From CAWABB01 sp963780165 (GTDB taxonomy: Bacteria; Bacteroidota; Ignavibacteria; UBA10030; UBA6906), in the NCBI GenBank assembly GCA_963780165.1, contig CAWABB010000008.1:28337-92336 (forward strand): a stretch of DNA of 64,000 nucleotides, written 5' to 3'. Below are positions 55,294 to 63,823 of this stretch, in pieces (position 1 is the first letter of the stretch; each line of letters starts with the position of its first letter). The notes under the pieces are model-generated. The model was given only the letters and a program-made list of their open reading frames with translations. It made no database searches and was not told the DNA's origin. The translations under genes were made by a program, and so were the position numbers.

Positions 55294-56557
55294 GAATCGT
55301 TGCCGCGCGCGCAGTCCCGCTGTCGCGCACGAGCAGCCAGAGCATTGAGGAGACGGCAAGCGTGGCGCCGCAGATCAGAAAGATGATCGCTTTGTCCGGT
55401 GCGTCCTGAATAACCCTCCCGAGCACCAGGCTCACGAAGAGCTGTGGCAGGACCACCGACAGGTTGAATATCCCCATGTAGAATCCCATCCTCCCGCGGT
55501 CCACCTGCTCGCTCATGATCGCGAAGGGGAGGCTCACAATCGCGCCCCAGCCGATTCCGACCACCGCCATCAGGGCGAACAGGGCCATGGGGGAGCTCAC
55601 CAGCGTGGCGATCGCGAAGTAGCCCGCTGCCATGATTCCCACGCTGATCAGGTGCGTCTTGACCCTCCCGATCCGCTCTGCAATCGGCTCGAGGACGAAT
55701 GCCGGCAGCAGAAAACCGACCGTGTTGAGCACCGCGAACGCGATCGCGATGATCTGTCCGCTCTGGGCCGATGCGTCCGCCGCCGCTGTCCCCTCGGGAA
55801 TCAGCTTCTGCTGAATGAACGCGATGATGTAGACGAACATGGCCTGGACGCCGATCCACGAAAACCCGTGGGCAATGAATATCCTCCAGAGCTGCGGCCA
55901 GTTCGTGCTGCGCCGCGTTCCGCTCTCCGCGGTCTTTGCCTCCAGGTCGCGCGGCTCGGTCACGAAGAACGTGGGGACCACGGAGAAGAGGAAGACGATC
56001 ACCACGCCTGCCGCGATGAGGGTGAAGTTCCCGAAGCTCGCGCCAATGACGTACGCCATCACTCCCCAGAATCCGGAGATGGTCTGCATCCAGGTGTACC
56101 CCTTTGTCCTGGGATTCCCGTCGGGCGTGACATCGGCGATGATCGACCGCGTTGGATTGAAGCTGATGTTGATGGAGAGATCCAGCGTGAGGGCAATGGC
56201 CACAGCCACGACGAGCAGGTTGCCGACGCCGAGTGCGTCGTTGATCGCGTCGATCCGCGGAAGCAGGAAGAGCATCAGTGCCGCGAGCGCGCCACCGACA
56301 AGAATGAACGGGCGGCGGCGGCCACCCCAGAACCATACCCGGTCGCTGATCAGCCCGATGGCCACCTGTCCGATGATCCCGGCCAGCGGTCCGGCGGCCC
56401 ACACCAGGCCGATCTCGTGGATGTCCAGATGGTATTGCGTGCTCAACAGCCAGCTCAGAGCCGAGATCTGCACTGAGAGCGCGAACCCCATGGCGGTGGC
56501 GGGAAGGCTGATGATGACGTGGAAGAGGTTTGTGAGCTTCTGCTGCATCGCCAGCAT
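55283..56557 (-). CDS. MFS sugar transporter, SLC45/sucrose-carrier-like
   Basis: Membrane carrier of 424 aa with about twelve helices. The segment WAAGPLAGIIGQVAIGLISD followed by RRRPFILVGG is characteristic of the SLC45/plant sucrose-type branch of the major facilitator superfamily, whose members take up maltose, sucrose or glucose with protons. AGGAG lies 7 bp before the ATG at 56557. It gives this locus a second inner-membrane sugar route beside the ABC importer. The esterase gene upstream ends about 105 bp before its start, so the two may be cotranscribed. Confidence 0.88.
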   Translation of the reverse strand: MLAMQQKLTNLFHVIISLPATAMGFALSVQISALSWLLSTQYHLDIHEIGLVWAAGPLAGIIGQVAIGLISDRVWFWGGRRRPFILVGGALAALMLFLLPRIDAINDALGVGNLLVVAVAIALTLDLSINISFNPTRSIIADVTPDGNPRTKGYTWMQTISGFWGVMAYVIGASFGNFTLIAAGVVIVFLFSVVPTFFVTEPRDLEAKTAESGTRRSTNWPQLWRIFIAHGFSWIGVQAMFVYIIAFIQQKLIPEGTAAADASAQSGQIIAIAFAVLNTVGFLLPAFVLEPIAERIGRVKTHLISVGIMAAGYFAIATLVSSPMALFALMAVVGIGWGAIVSLPFAIMSEQVDRGRMGFYMGIFNLSVVLPQLFVSLVLGRVIQDAPDKAIIFLICGATLAVSSMLWLLVRDSGTARAATIPTP

Positions 56558-56663
56558 GCTGGTTCTCCTGTGTGCCTGCGGTTGGCTGCCGTCATTGCCG
56601 GTTTCCGGCCATGACCATACCATGAATGTCTGCGCCGGCTCCGGAGGTCCGGCGGACGCGGTG

Positions 56664-57893
56664 CTACTCCGGTGACCCCGCGAAGAATTGAAGTGCGGCC
56701 GGAATTCTGGACTGCCAGTGCGTCCAGTTGTGTCCCTGCGGATTCTCGGTGTACGTCACCTCGCGTCCCTGGCTTCTCAAGAGGTCCCGCATCTTCGGCG
56801 CCACATCCCGGGCGTCGTAGAACGTCCCTGTATCGATCCAGAACCGCCCGCCCCGCGCCGGAGTCTTCCGTACCATGTCGAGGATCTTCTCGTCCTGCAA
56901 CCAGTAGGATGGCGACTGACTCAGGGCCACGCCGAATACCTCCGGATGTCGCCAGACGGCATATGTCGCTGTGAGCCCGCCGAGTGAAGCGCCCAGGATC
57001 GCGGTGTTCGCAGGCGTGCGCGCGACGTCGTAGCGCGCGGCGACGAATGGCACGAGCTCTTCGACCATTGCCTGCACGAAGCGGTCGTTCAGCGCGTAGT
57101 CCTCCCCCCGCTTGTTCGAGGCCGGGTCGAGTGAATTCGTCCGCGGATCGAAGAAGACGACGAGAAGGGGGCGCAGGCGGCGCTCCGCCAGAAGATTGTC
57201 GAGCGCCTGATGCATGCGCGCGAATGAGAGATACTCTCCGCCGTCGAGCACATACAACACCGGGAGAGGATCCGGACCGGGCTCGCGAGGCGTGTACACG
57301 AAGAGAGGATGGGCGCGCCCAAGCAGCCGGCTGCTGAACGAGAGGGTGTCGATCCTTCCCCGGCCGACGCCGGCCCTCGAGACCGCGAACGAGTCGGGGA
57401 CATACCCCGGCATTCTGAGATCGGAATTCTCGCCGTACCCGCCGGATGCCGTCCGCGGGTTGAGGGGATCGAGCGTCCACACGGAATCGGCGATGAGCTT
57501 GTACTCGACCCTCGCATTGCGCGGGAACGGGACTTCCCTGAAGAACATCGTCGTGCCCGGAACCCGTGCAAGCGTGTCCGCATCCGGATTCCACCGGTTG
57601 AACTCCCCTGCGACACTGACCCGGCCCGCAGGTCCGAAATACAGGAAGATGGCGGAGAAGTCGTCCGTCACCGGCGCTCCGAGCGAGTCGGCCATCCTGG
57701 CGAATGCATGGACGGCACGCATGCGCCGCGCCGGATCGGTTTCAGATGCAAGCAGGCCGTTCAGGCGGCGATACTCCCGAAGGAGTGTGGCCCGGTCAAG
57801 CCTCAGGACGCCGGGCAGGCCCGAGCAGAACAGGTATGCAGACAGGCCGAAGACAATCAGTCCGGCCAGCGTGGACCCTCTCAGGAACCGCAT
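56664..57893 (-). CDS. Exported esterase with N-terminal E-set (CBM48-like) domain
   Basis: Alpha/beta hydrolase of 409 aa in the enterochelin esterase/EsterD family. A hydrophobic N-terminal helix (about 8-26) acts as signal or anchor. An E-set domain follows (about 80-150: GRVSVAGEFNRWNPDADT, VEYKLIADSVWTLDP), then the hydrolase domain (about 185-405) with nucleophile Ser303 in ILGASLGGLTA and catalytic His near residue 391 (GHNWTHW). The E-set module resembles glycogen-binding domains, so a carbohydrate ester is a possible substrate, but siderophore-type esterases share this architecture. An in-frame ATG at 57929 is an alternative start. Confidence 0.82.
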   Translation of the reverse strand: MRFLRGSTLAGLIVFGLSAYLFCSGLPGVLRLDRATLLREYRRLNGLLASETDPARRMRAVHAFARMADSLGAPVTDDFSAIFLYFGPAGRVSVAGEFNRWNPDADTLARVPGTTMFFREVPFPRNARVEYKLIADSVWTLDPLNPRTASGGYGENSDLRMPGYVPDSFAVSRAGVGRGRIDTLSFSSRLLGRAHPLFVYTPREPGPDPLPVLYVLDGGEYLSFARMHQALDNLLAERRLRPLLVVFFDPRTNSLDPASNKRGEDYALNDRFVQAMVEELVPFVAARYDVARTPANTAILGASLGGLTATYAVWRHPEVFGVALSQSPSYWLQDEKILDMVRKTPARGGRFWIDTGTFYDARDVAPKMRDLLRSQGREVTYTENPQGHNWTHWQSRIPAALQFFAGSPE

Positions 57894-57937
57894 TTGATTC
57901 TGGCCACGGGCGCGATTATCTTGATACATCTGGCGGA

Positions 57938-58156
57938 TCAATAGTGGAGGAGAATGGGGAGGAGGATGTACGCGGAACTCACCCCTGCGAGTATCAGACC
58001 CACCATCGATCCTACCGCCCAGAAGAACATCTTCAGATCCCCGTCCTTTTCGGATGCGACCCGCAGTGCCTTTCTGAGGCAGAGGACGGTCACGACCAGG
58101 CCCAGCACGCTGAGTGTGCCGAAGACGATCGTCAGGAGGAGGTCGAGTTTGGCCAT
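57938..58156 (-). CDS. Small two-TM membrane protein, unknown function
   Basis: Small protein of 72 aa. Two hydrophobic helices (about 3-24 and 44-68) flank a charged loop (RKALRVASEKDGDLK). No family is recognised. The ATG at 58156 is preferred to 58222 because the longer form would overlap the start of the hemerythrin gene. It is divergent from that gene with 44 bp between the starts, so they may share a control region. Confidence 0.6.
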   Translation of the reverse strand: MAKLDLLLTIVFGTLSVLGLVVTVLCLRKALRVASEKDGDLKMFFWAVGSMVGLILAGVSSAYILLPILLHY

Positions 58157-58200
58157 TGGGACGGTGCACCGGGCCCCGAAATATACGAAGAAACGGCCGC

Positions 58201-59145
58201 ATGGCCAAGAGACACCCATCATTGGCGCCGCTCTCGCGGGACCACCATCACGGCCTGTCGCTTGCCCTCAAGCTCCGGCAGGGCCAGAAGGCCCTTCTCG
58301 CGGATGGCTGGACGCATGATCCCGTTCGCCAGGCCCGCCGGGTTCTCCGGTTTGCAGGGGAGGAGCTGGCCCCGCACTTTGCCGCGGAAGAGGAGGCTCT
58401 CTTTCCGTTTGTCCGATCGCGGCTTTTCGAGTTGGGCCCGCTGCTCGAGCGGTTGATCGGGGAGCACCGGCTGCTGGAGGCACTGCTCGCGCAACTTGGG
58501 AGCGCCGAAGGTCTGCCGTCGCCCGGACTGCTGGAACAGATCGGCGAGCAGCTGGAGACCCATATCAGGGCCGAGGAACGGGAACTCTTTCCCGCGTGCG
58601 AGACCCTCGGGATCGATCTTGATGCCGTCGGGCACCCCATTATCGCCGTTCGCGACCGGGAGATAAAACGCCGACATCGGGCTCTCTATGCAGAAGCCGG
58701 CGTGGTCATCAACGCGCCGACGCGGGCGATCTTCGATGCGCTCCTGGATCTCGACCGGTACGGATCATGGTGGCCGAATACGGTGGTTTTCATCCCGACC
58801 GGCGCCGAGCGCCGGGTGGAGGGGGCGGCCGTGGAGGTCACGGTCCACGGACGGTCCGTCGCGCTGATCATCTCCGAGATTCAACAGGATCGATTCATCG
58901 AGTTCGCCACGCTCCCCGGGGACTCACGCGGAACGATGCGATGGGAAATGACCGACGCCAGGGGCGGCAGGCTGGTCCGGTGGGAGCTCAACATCGACTG
59001 GGATAGGACGCCGCTGATGGACGTCCATCTCGACCTGGCACAGGCAGCGCATGAGGCGCTCGGTGCGCTATCGGCCCGCGTGTCCATCACGCCCGGCCCC
59101 GGCATGACGTCATCGGAGCGACCAACCCCAACGAGCGAGTCATGA
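58201..59145 (+). CDS. Hemerythrin (HHE)-SRPBCC fusion protein
   Basis: Soluble two-domain protein of 314 aa. The N-terminal four-helix HHE domain (about 10-160) shows candidate di-iron ligands in DHHHG (14-18), His59/Glu63 (HFAAEEE), His89 (GEHRLLE) and His121/Glu125 (HIRAEER). The C-terminal SRPBCC/START-like domain (about 165-295) begins VVINAPTRAIFDALLDLDRYGSWWP, typical of polyketide-cyclase or coenzyme-Q-binding relatives. Hemerythrin domains bind O2, NO or act in iron stress; the SRPBCC cavity would bind a hydrophobic ligand. The stop overlaps the start of YjbQ (ATGA). The combination is uncommon in my experience of these families. Confidence 0.82.
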   Translation: MAKRHPSLAPLSRDHHHGLSLALKLRQGQKALLADGWTHDPVRQARRVLRFAGEELAPHFAAEEEALFPFVRSRLFELGPLLERLIGEHRLLEALLAQLGSAEGLPSPGLLEQIGEQLETHIRAEERELFPACETLGIDLDAVGHPIIAVRDREIKRRHRALYAEAGVVINAPTRAIFDALLDLDRYGSWWPNTVVFIPTGAERRVEGAAVEVTVHGRSVALIISEIQQDRFIEFATLPGDSRGTMRWEMTDARGGRLVRWELNIDWDRTPLMDVHLDLAQAAHEALGALSARVSITPGPGMTSSERPTPTSES

Positions 59146-59555
59146 AGACAGCGACTGACTATTTCTGGTTCAATACATCGCGCCAGCGCGAATACATCAA
59201 CATCACACAGAAGGTGGCCGACGTCGTCGCGCGCAGCGGCATCAAGGAGGGGATGGTGCTTGTCTCGGCGATGCACATCACGGCAGGCGTGTATGTCAAC
59301 GACGCCGAGGACGGCCTGCTCGCGGACATCGACGAGTGGCTCGAGCAGCTGGCGCCTTTTCGACAGGAGTACCGGCACCATCGGACCGGAGAGTCCAACG
59401 GCGACGCGCACCTGAAGAGCCTTCTTGTGCATCACGAAGTGATCGTGCCCATCACGGGCGGTACGCTGGATCTGGGTCCCTGGCAGCAGGTGTACTACGC
59501 CGAATTCGATGGCCGGCGGCGGAAGCGGGTCGTCGTCAAGGCCATGGGCGATTGA
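59142..59555 (+). CDS. YjbQ/UPF0047 family protein (secondary thiamine-phosphate synthase-like)
   Basis: Compact beta-rich protein of 137 aa. The motifs ISAMHITAGVYVND-type (here VSAMHITAGVYVND), HHRTGESNGDAHLKSLL and LGPWQQVYYAEFDG are the signature of UPF0047/YjbQ. Some members have weak thiamine-phosphate synthase activity, but the physiological role is unsettled. It overlaps the hemerythrin-SRPBCC stop by 4 nt. Confidence 0.92.
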   Translation: MKTATDYFWFNTSRQREYINITQKVADVVARSGIKEGMVLVSAMHITAGVYVNDAEDGLLADIDEWLEQLAPFRQEYRHHRTGESNGDAHLKSLLVHHEVIVPITGGTLDLGPWQQVYYAEFDGRRRKRVVVKAMGD

Positions 59556-59624
59556 TCCGTTGCATCTCTGGGCTCACTTCTGTAGATTTCTTCAGGTTTC
59601 TTGCCTATCCACATCCACCCGGAT

Positions 59625-61004
59625 ATGTCCATGAAGGGTATCCTCGCGCCGCTGGCATGCGGTCTGCTGACGATCGCCGCCCCGGCAGTCCTTCAGGCGC
59701 AGGTCGCCGCCCCTCGACAGCCCCTCAGGATCTCAGTCGATGTCGCCCGTTTTCGGGGCGGTGACGACAAGCACGCCTTCATCGAGGTCTACTACTCGTT
59801 TCCCCGGAACTCGCTGACATTCACAAAGGATAGCGCGGGCTACGCTGCGGGCCTGGATGTCACGCTGCGCGTCTTCCAGAGAGACTCGGTTGTCCTCGCG
59901 GACCGGTGGCTCGTGCCCCAGACCTCGGCGGAAGCCGTCGGCGATTCGCCCGTCGTGAATCTTGTCGGGCTGGCACAGGTTCAACTCATGCAAGGGGAGT
60001 ACCTGTTCAGGGTCCTGGGCAGAGACAGGTTCTACCTTCAGCGTGTGGACAGCATCACCCTGCGCGTCCCCGTCCAGCCGGTCGCGCCTGGCGGTCCCGT
60101 CCTGAGCGATCTCGAATTCGCGTCTTCCGTACGGATGAATCCCCCCACCCAGAATCAGTTCTACAAGAACACCCTGGAGGTGGTCCCGAACGTCGGCGGC
60201 ATCTACACCGAAGAACAACGCTGTTTCTACTACGCTGAAGCGTACAACCTGGTCAGGGGGGACGACACCGCCGATTACGTGCTCAAGACGACCGTTTTTG
60301 ACGCCGTGGGCCGTGAAGTGCTGTCACGGGAGAAACCCAAACGCCGTCCCGGCGAATCGAGCGTGATTGTCGACCAGTTCAGCGTCAGCCGCCTCAAGAC
60401 CGGAACGTACGCGCTCGTCCTCTCCCTCCTCGACACGAGCGGAAGATCCCTGTCCACCTCCGGCAAGAAGTTTTTCATGTACAACAGCAAGCTCGGCGTC
60501 GACTCGTCGCTCCTGACGGCTTCGGCGGACCTCCCGATGAACATCTATATGGCGATGGGGGAGACCGAGCTCGACCAGGAGTTCAGGTGGCTGCGTTACG
60601 AGGCGAACGACAACGAGCGATCCAACTTCGAGCAATTGTCCGGGGCGGACGCCAAGCGGAAGTTCCTGTCTGACTTCTGGCGTGGCCGGCCGCCGGGACG
60701 CCGGGACGAGTACCTCGCCCGCGTGCTCGTCGCGAATCAGAGCATGAGGGCTGGAACGAAGGAAGGGTACCGCACGGACCGCGGCCGGGTCCTCATTGTG
60801 TACGGGAATCCGGACGACGTCGACCGGCATCCGAATGAAATCGACAGCCGTCCGTACGAGATCTGGAGCTACAACAACATTCAGGGCGGCGTGATCTTCG
60901 TGTTCGTGCAGCGAACCTCCGGGGGGGAGTACGAGCTGGTGCACTCGACGCACCGGAACGAGCTTCACGACGAAAACTGGGACCGGGAAGGCATCACCCG
61001 GTAA
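59625..61004 (+). CDS. Secreted GWxTD-domain protein
   Basis: Exported protein of 459 aa with a signal peptide (about 1-25). The C-terminal GWxTD domain is recognisable from DEYLARVLVAN, then GYRTDRGRVLIVYGNPDD (Tyr replaces the Trp of the GWxTD name), RPYEIWSYNN and GEYELVHST. The rest is beta-rich and matches the usual N-terminal extension. The function of this family is not established. The start is ambiguous between ATG at 59625 and 59631; both give the same signal. It is 28 bp upstream of an LpxL-type acyltransferase. Confidence 0.85.
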   Translation: MSMKGILAPLACGLLTIAAPAVLQAQVAAPRQPLRISVDVARFRGGDDKHAFIEVYYSFPRNSLTFTKDSAGYAAGLDVTLRVFQRDSVVLADRWLVPQTSAEAVGDSPVVNLVGLAQVQLMQGEYLFRVLGRDRFYLQRVDSITLRVPVQPVAPGGPVLSDLEFASSVRMNPPTQNQFYKNTLEVVPNVGGIYTEEQRCFYYAEAYNLVRGDDTADYVLKTTVFDAVGREVLSREKPKRRPGESSVIVDQFSVSRLKTGTYALVLSLLDTSGRSLSTSGKKFFMYNSKLGVDSSLLTASADLPMNIYMAMGETELDQEFRWLRYEANDNERSNFEQLSGADAKRKFLSDFWRGRPPGRRDEYLARVLVANQSMRAGTKEGYRTDRGRVLIVYGNPDDVDRHPNEIDSRPYEIWSYNNIQGGVIFVFVQRTSGGEYELVHSTHRNELHDENWDREGITR

Positions 61005-61032
61005 GGGGCGACGCTCCCGGACCGCGTGTGCC

Positions 61033-61971
61033 ATGCGCCATATGGGCGAGTTCCTCGAGTATGTCGGGTATTCCTTCCTGAGGGCGATCGGCCGGGCCCT
61101 TCCGTACGAGTGGGCCGATGCGCTGGGGATGGCGATGGGGCGCTTCCTGTTCTCCGTCTTCGGCGTCCGCCGCCGCGTGAGCATGGACAACCTCCGCCAC
61201 GCCTTTCCCGACAGGCCCGAGTCCGAGCTACTCCGTATTGCGCGCGATGCGATGGGCAACTATGCGCGGACCATGATGCTGTTCTTCTGGTCCAGCGCGC
61301 GCGACGCACCTGCGATCAATGCGCGCCTCCACTTTGTCAACGCGCACCACGCCAGTGACGCGGCCGCTCGCGGCCGTGGGCTGATCATCCTTTCCGGTCA
61401 CTTCGGTGCGTGGGAGCTGTTCCCCAACGCCTTTGCCACGCAGCTGAACCTCCCGATGACGATCATCGTGCATAGTCAGAGGAACGCCCGGGTGGATGCG
61501 GTCATGGTCAGGGATCGAAACCGGTTCGGGAACCGCATCGTGACCATGGAGCAGGCTCCGCGGGAAGTGATCGCTGCATTGCGGAACGGGGGAACCCTCG
61601 GGCTCCTGGGCGACCAGAGCGGTCCGAAGGAATCACTGTTCGTCGAGTTCTTCGGGAGGCCTTGCGCGACGTACCGCGGACCCGCTGTGTTTTCCCTGCG
61701 TCAGGACTCCCCGATTGTCATGCCCATGATGGTCCGCCGCCCGGACCGGGGATACGATATCGTCATCGAGCCGATCGATTCGTCGGATCTTTCGGGCTCG
61801 ACCGAGGCGAACATCCAGATCCTGACCGAACGGCATACGGCGCTCCTCGAACGATACATCAGGTCCTACCCCGACCAGTGGCTCTGGGCGCACAAGCGCT
61901 GGAAGCACACCGAGTATTTCCTGCGCCAGCAGCGCTCCTCCCGGCCACACGCCGATGCGCGTACGTCGTGA
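61033..61971 (+). CDS. Lipid A biosynthesis acyltransferase (LpxL/HtrB family)
   Basis: Membrane-associated acyltransferase of 312 aa that adds a secondary acyl chain to lipid A or a related lipid. The HX4E catalytic motif is HFGAWE (His123, Glu128). Other family segments are RVSMDNLRHAFPD near the N-terminus, GGTLGLLGDQSGP in the middle and YPDQWLWAHKRWK at the C-terminus. The stop overlaps the GTG of the glycosyltransferase gene (GTGA), linking acylation and core assembly of lipopolysaccharide. Confidence 0.92.
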   Translation: MRHMGEFLEYVGYSFLRAIGRALPYEWADALGMAMGRFLFSVFGVRRRVSMDNLRHAFPDRPESELLRIARDAMGNYARTMMLFFWSSARDAPAINARLHFVNAHHASDAAARGRGLIILSGHFGAWELFPNAFATQLNLPMTIIVHSQRNARVDAVMVRDRNRFGNRIVTMEQAPREVIAALRNGGTLGLLGDQSGPKESLFVEFFGRPCATYRGPAVFSLRQDSPIVMPMMVRRPDRGYDIVIEPIDSSDLSGSTEANIQILTERHTALLERYIRSYPDQWLWAHKRWKHTEYFLRQQRSSRPHADARTS

Positions 61972-63038
61972 ACGCGCCGCGGAACATCCTCATTTTTCAG
62001 ACTGCGTTTCTGGGGGATGTCATCCTCACGCTTCCCCTGGCGGAAGCGCTGAAGAGGGGATTTCCCGGGTGCGATGTCTCGTTCGTAGTGATTCCTGCTG
62101 CGGCCTCCGTGCTTGAAGGCCATCCCGCCGTTCACGACGTCATTACGTACGACAAGAAGAAGACGCAGCGGGGATTGGGCGCGGCATACGGACTCTCCCG
62201 GACTCTTCGCGGCCGGGGGTTCGACCTCGCGCTGATCCCTCACCGGTCGATGCGCAGCGCCCTGATTGTCGCTGCCGCGGGGATCCCGAGACGGGTCGGA
62301 TTCGACACCAGCGCGGGGCGCGCTCTGCTCACGGACCGCGTGACGTATCGCCGGGACCTGCACGAAATCGACCGTGACCTTTCGCTCCTGGAGCCGCTGG
62401 GCCTCCGTCCGTCGGTCGGGGAAATGTTGCCAACGCTGCATCCTCTCCAGGCCGATTGTGAGGCGGTGGACGCGCTCCTGCTCGCCCATCAGACGCGGTT
62501 CGCCCGATTCGACCAGGGCATGATGGCCGCTCTCGCGCCGGGCTCCGTCTGGAACACGAAGCGGTGGCCGGAGGAGAAGTTCGTTGCGCTCGCGCGGTCG
62601 CTTCAGGATGCCGGGCTGAACCTCGCGTTGATCGGAGGCCCGGAAGACCGCCCGCTGTGCGGGCGGATCGCCTCCGGCCTGGCGCACATCCCGCTGAACG
62701 CCGCCGGCGAGCTGTCGCCACTGCAGTCCGCCGAGTTGATCCGGCGCTGCCGCGTGCTCGTCTCCAACGATAGCGCTCCCGCTCATCTCGCCATGGGCGT
62801 CCGGACGCCGGTCGTGGCCATCTTCGGCGCGACCGTCCCGTCGTTCGGGTTCGCCCCGCGAGGGCCGCTCGACCGCGTCATCGAAACCGCGGGGCTCTCG
62901 TGCCGGCCGTGCAGCATTCACGGCGGTCAGCGATGCCCGATCGAAACGTTCGATTGCATGAAACGGATCATTCCTCACACAGTCCACGATGCCTCCATCC
63001 AGATTGCACGAAGACCGAATCGCTCCGTTGGCGGATGA
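61968..63038 (+). CDS. Glycosyltransferase family 9 (LPS heptosyltransferase-like)
   Basis: Glycosyltransferase of 356 aa with two Rossmann-like halves. Family segments are NILIFQTAFLGDVILTLPLAE at the N-terminus, APGSVWNTKRWPEEKF in the middle, and CRVLVSNDSAPAHLA followed by VVAIFGATVPSFGFAP in the acceptor/donor half, as in WaaC/WaaF. The GTG at 61968 overlaps the acyltransferase stop and gives the normal N-terminus; frames further upstream lie inside the acyltransferase gene. It likely adds heptose to inner-core lipopolysaccharide. The 3' end overlaps the TsaC-type gene by 50 nt. Confidence 0.9.
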   Translation: MNAPRNILIFQTAFLGDVILTLPLAEALKRGFPGCDVSFVVIPAAASVLEGHPAVHDVITYDKKKTQRGLGAAYGLSRTLRGRGFDLALIPHRSMRSALIVAAAGIPRRVGFDTSAGRALLTDRVTYRRDLHEIDRDLSLLEPLGLRPSVGEMLPTLHPLQADCEAVDALLLAHQTRFARFDQGMMAALAPGSVWNTKRWPEEKFVALARSLQDAGLNLALIGGPEDRPLCGRIASGLAHIPLNAAGELSPLQSAELIRRCRVLVSNDSAPAHLAMGVRTPVVAIFGATVPSFGFAPRGPLDRVIETAGLSCRPCSIHGGQRCPIETFDCMKRIIPHTVHDASIQIARRPNRSVGG

Positions 63039-63648
63039 CGCCTCCCGCGACGCAGCTGTCGACCGGGCTGCGCGGATCATTTCGTCCGGTGGTCTGATCG
63101 TGTATCCGACCGAGACCGTGTACGGCATCGGGGCGGACGCGCGCAACGTGAAGGCCATCGGTTGCATCCCCCTTGTGAAGGGGAGGGATGAGCGAAAACC
63201 AATCCTGGTGCTGGTCAGCTCCCGCGAGTCGGTCACGGAGTGGACATCCGAGGTCTCAGACAATGCGCGAGCGCTGATGAACGCCTTCTGGCCCGGCCCG
63301 CTCACGCTGGTGTTCAGTGCGCGGGACGATGTGTCGGAGCTGCTGACGGCTGGAACCGGGACGGTCGGATTGCGCTGTTCTCCCGACGCCTTCTGTCGGG
63401 AGCTGATCCGGCGGTCAGGGAAGGCGATTACCTCGACGAGCGCAAATCGCACGGGCGAGCCGACCCGGGCGACCGTTGAGGAGATTGCCGGGCAACTGGG
63501 GGACGGGATAGATCTCTACGTGGATGCGGGACCCCTTGGCGGCCGACTCCCCTCAACGGTCGTGGATGTGTCAGGGCCGGCGCCAAGTCTGGTCCGCGAG
63601 GGCGCAATCGCCCGGAGCGAGCTCCTCCCGTTCATGCAAGCACGCTGA
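62989..63648 (+). CDS. tsaC: L-threonylcarbamoyladenylate synthase (TsaC/Sua5/YrdC family)
   Basis: Enzyme of 219 aa making threonylcarbamoyl-AMP, the precursor of the t6A tRNA modification. The YrdC domain is seen from GGLIVYPTETVYGIGADA, KGRDERKPILVLV, WPGPLTLVF, VGLRCSPDAFCREL and the ATP-binding TSTSANRTGEP. The length fits the short TsaC form without the Sua5 C-terminal domain. The ATG at 62989 lies 50 nt inside the glycosyltransferase gene in another frame; a later start would trim the N-terminal RLHEDRIAPL segment. Confidence 0.9.
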   Translation: MPPSRLHEDRIAPLADDASRDAAVDRAARIISSGGLIVYPTETVYGIGADARNVKAIGCIPLVKGRDERKPILVLVSSRESVTEWTSEVSDNARALMNAFWPGPLTLVFSARDDVSELLTAGTGTVGLRCSPDAFCRELIRRSGKAITSTSANRTGEPTRATVEEIAGQLGDGIDLYVDAGPLGGRLPSTVVDVSGPAPSLVREGAIARSELLPFMQAR

Positions 63649-63652
63649 TCCG

Positions 63653-63823
63653 CTATTCGAATCTCTTCAGGAACTGATGCCACCGTTCGGCATCTTCCCT
63701 GACCGGCAGCAGTCCGAAGTACGAGCACGACTTCAGGAATCCCACCACGAGGATTGACCCGAGCGTCGCCCCGAGCGTCAGCAGGACGAATGAATGGCTG
63801 ATGTATGAAATGAGTGCGTTCAT
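63653..63823 (-). CDS. Small single-TM protein (56 aa), unknown function
   Basis: Short frame of 56 codons on the minus strand, starting ATG at 63823 with GGAGG immediately upstream. The product begins MNALISYISHSFVLLTLGA, has one hydrophobic helix (about 11-30) and ends with a charged segment (PVREDAERWHQFLKRFE). The pattern of membrane helix plus amphipathic tail and the ribosome site support a real gene. It is convergent with the TsaC-type gene, 4 bp between stops. No family is recognised. Confidence 0.55.
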   Translation of the reverse strand: MNALISYISHSFVLLTLGATLGSILVVGFLKSCSYFGLLPVREDAERWHQFLKRFE

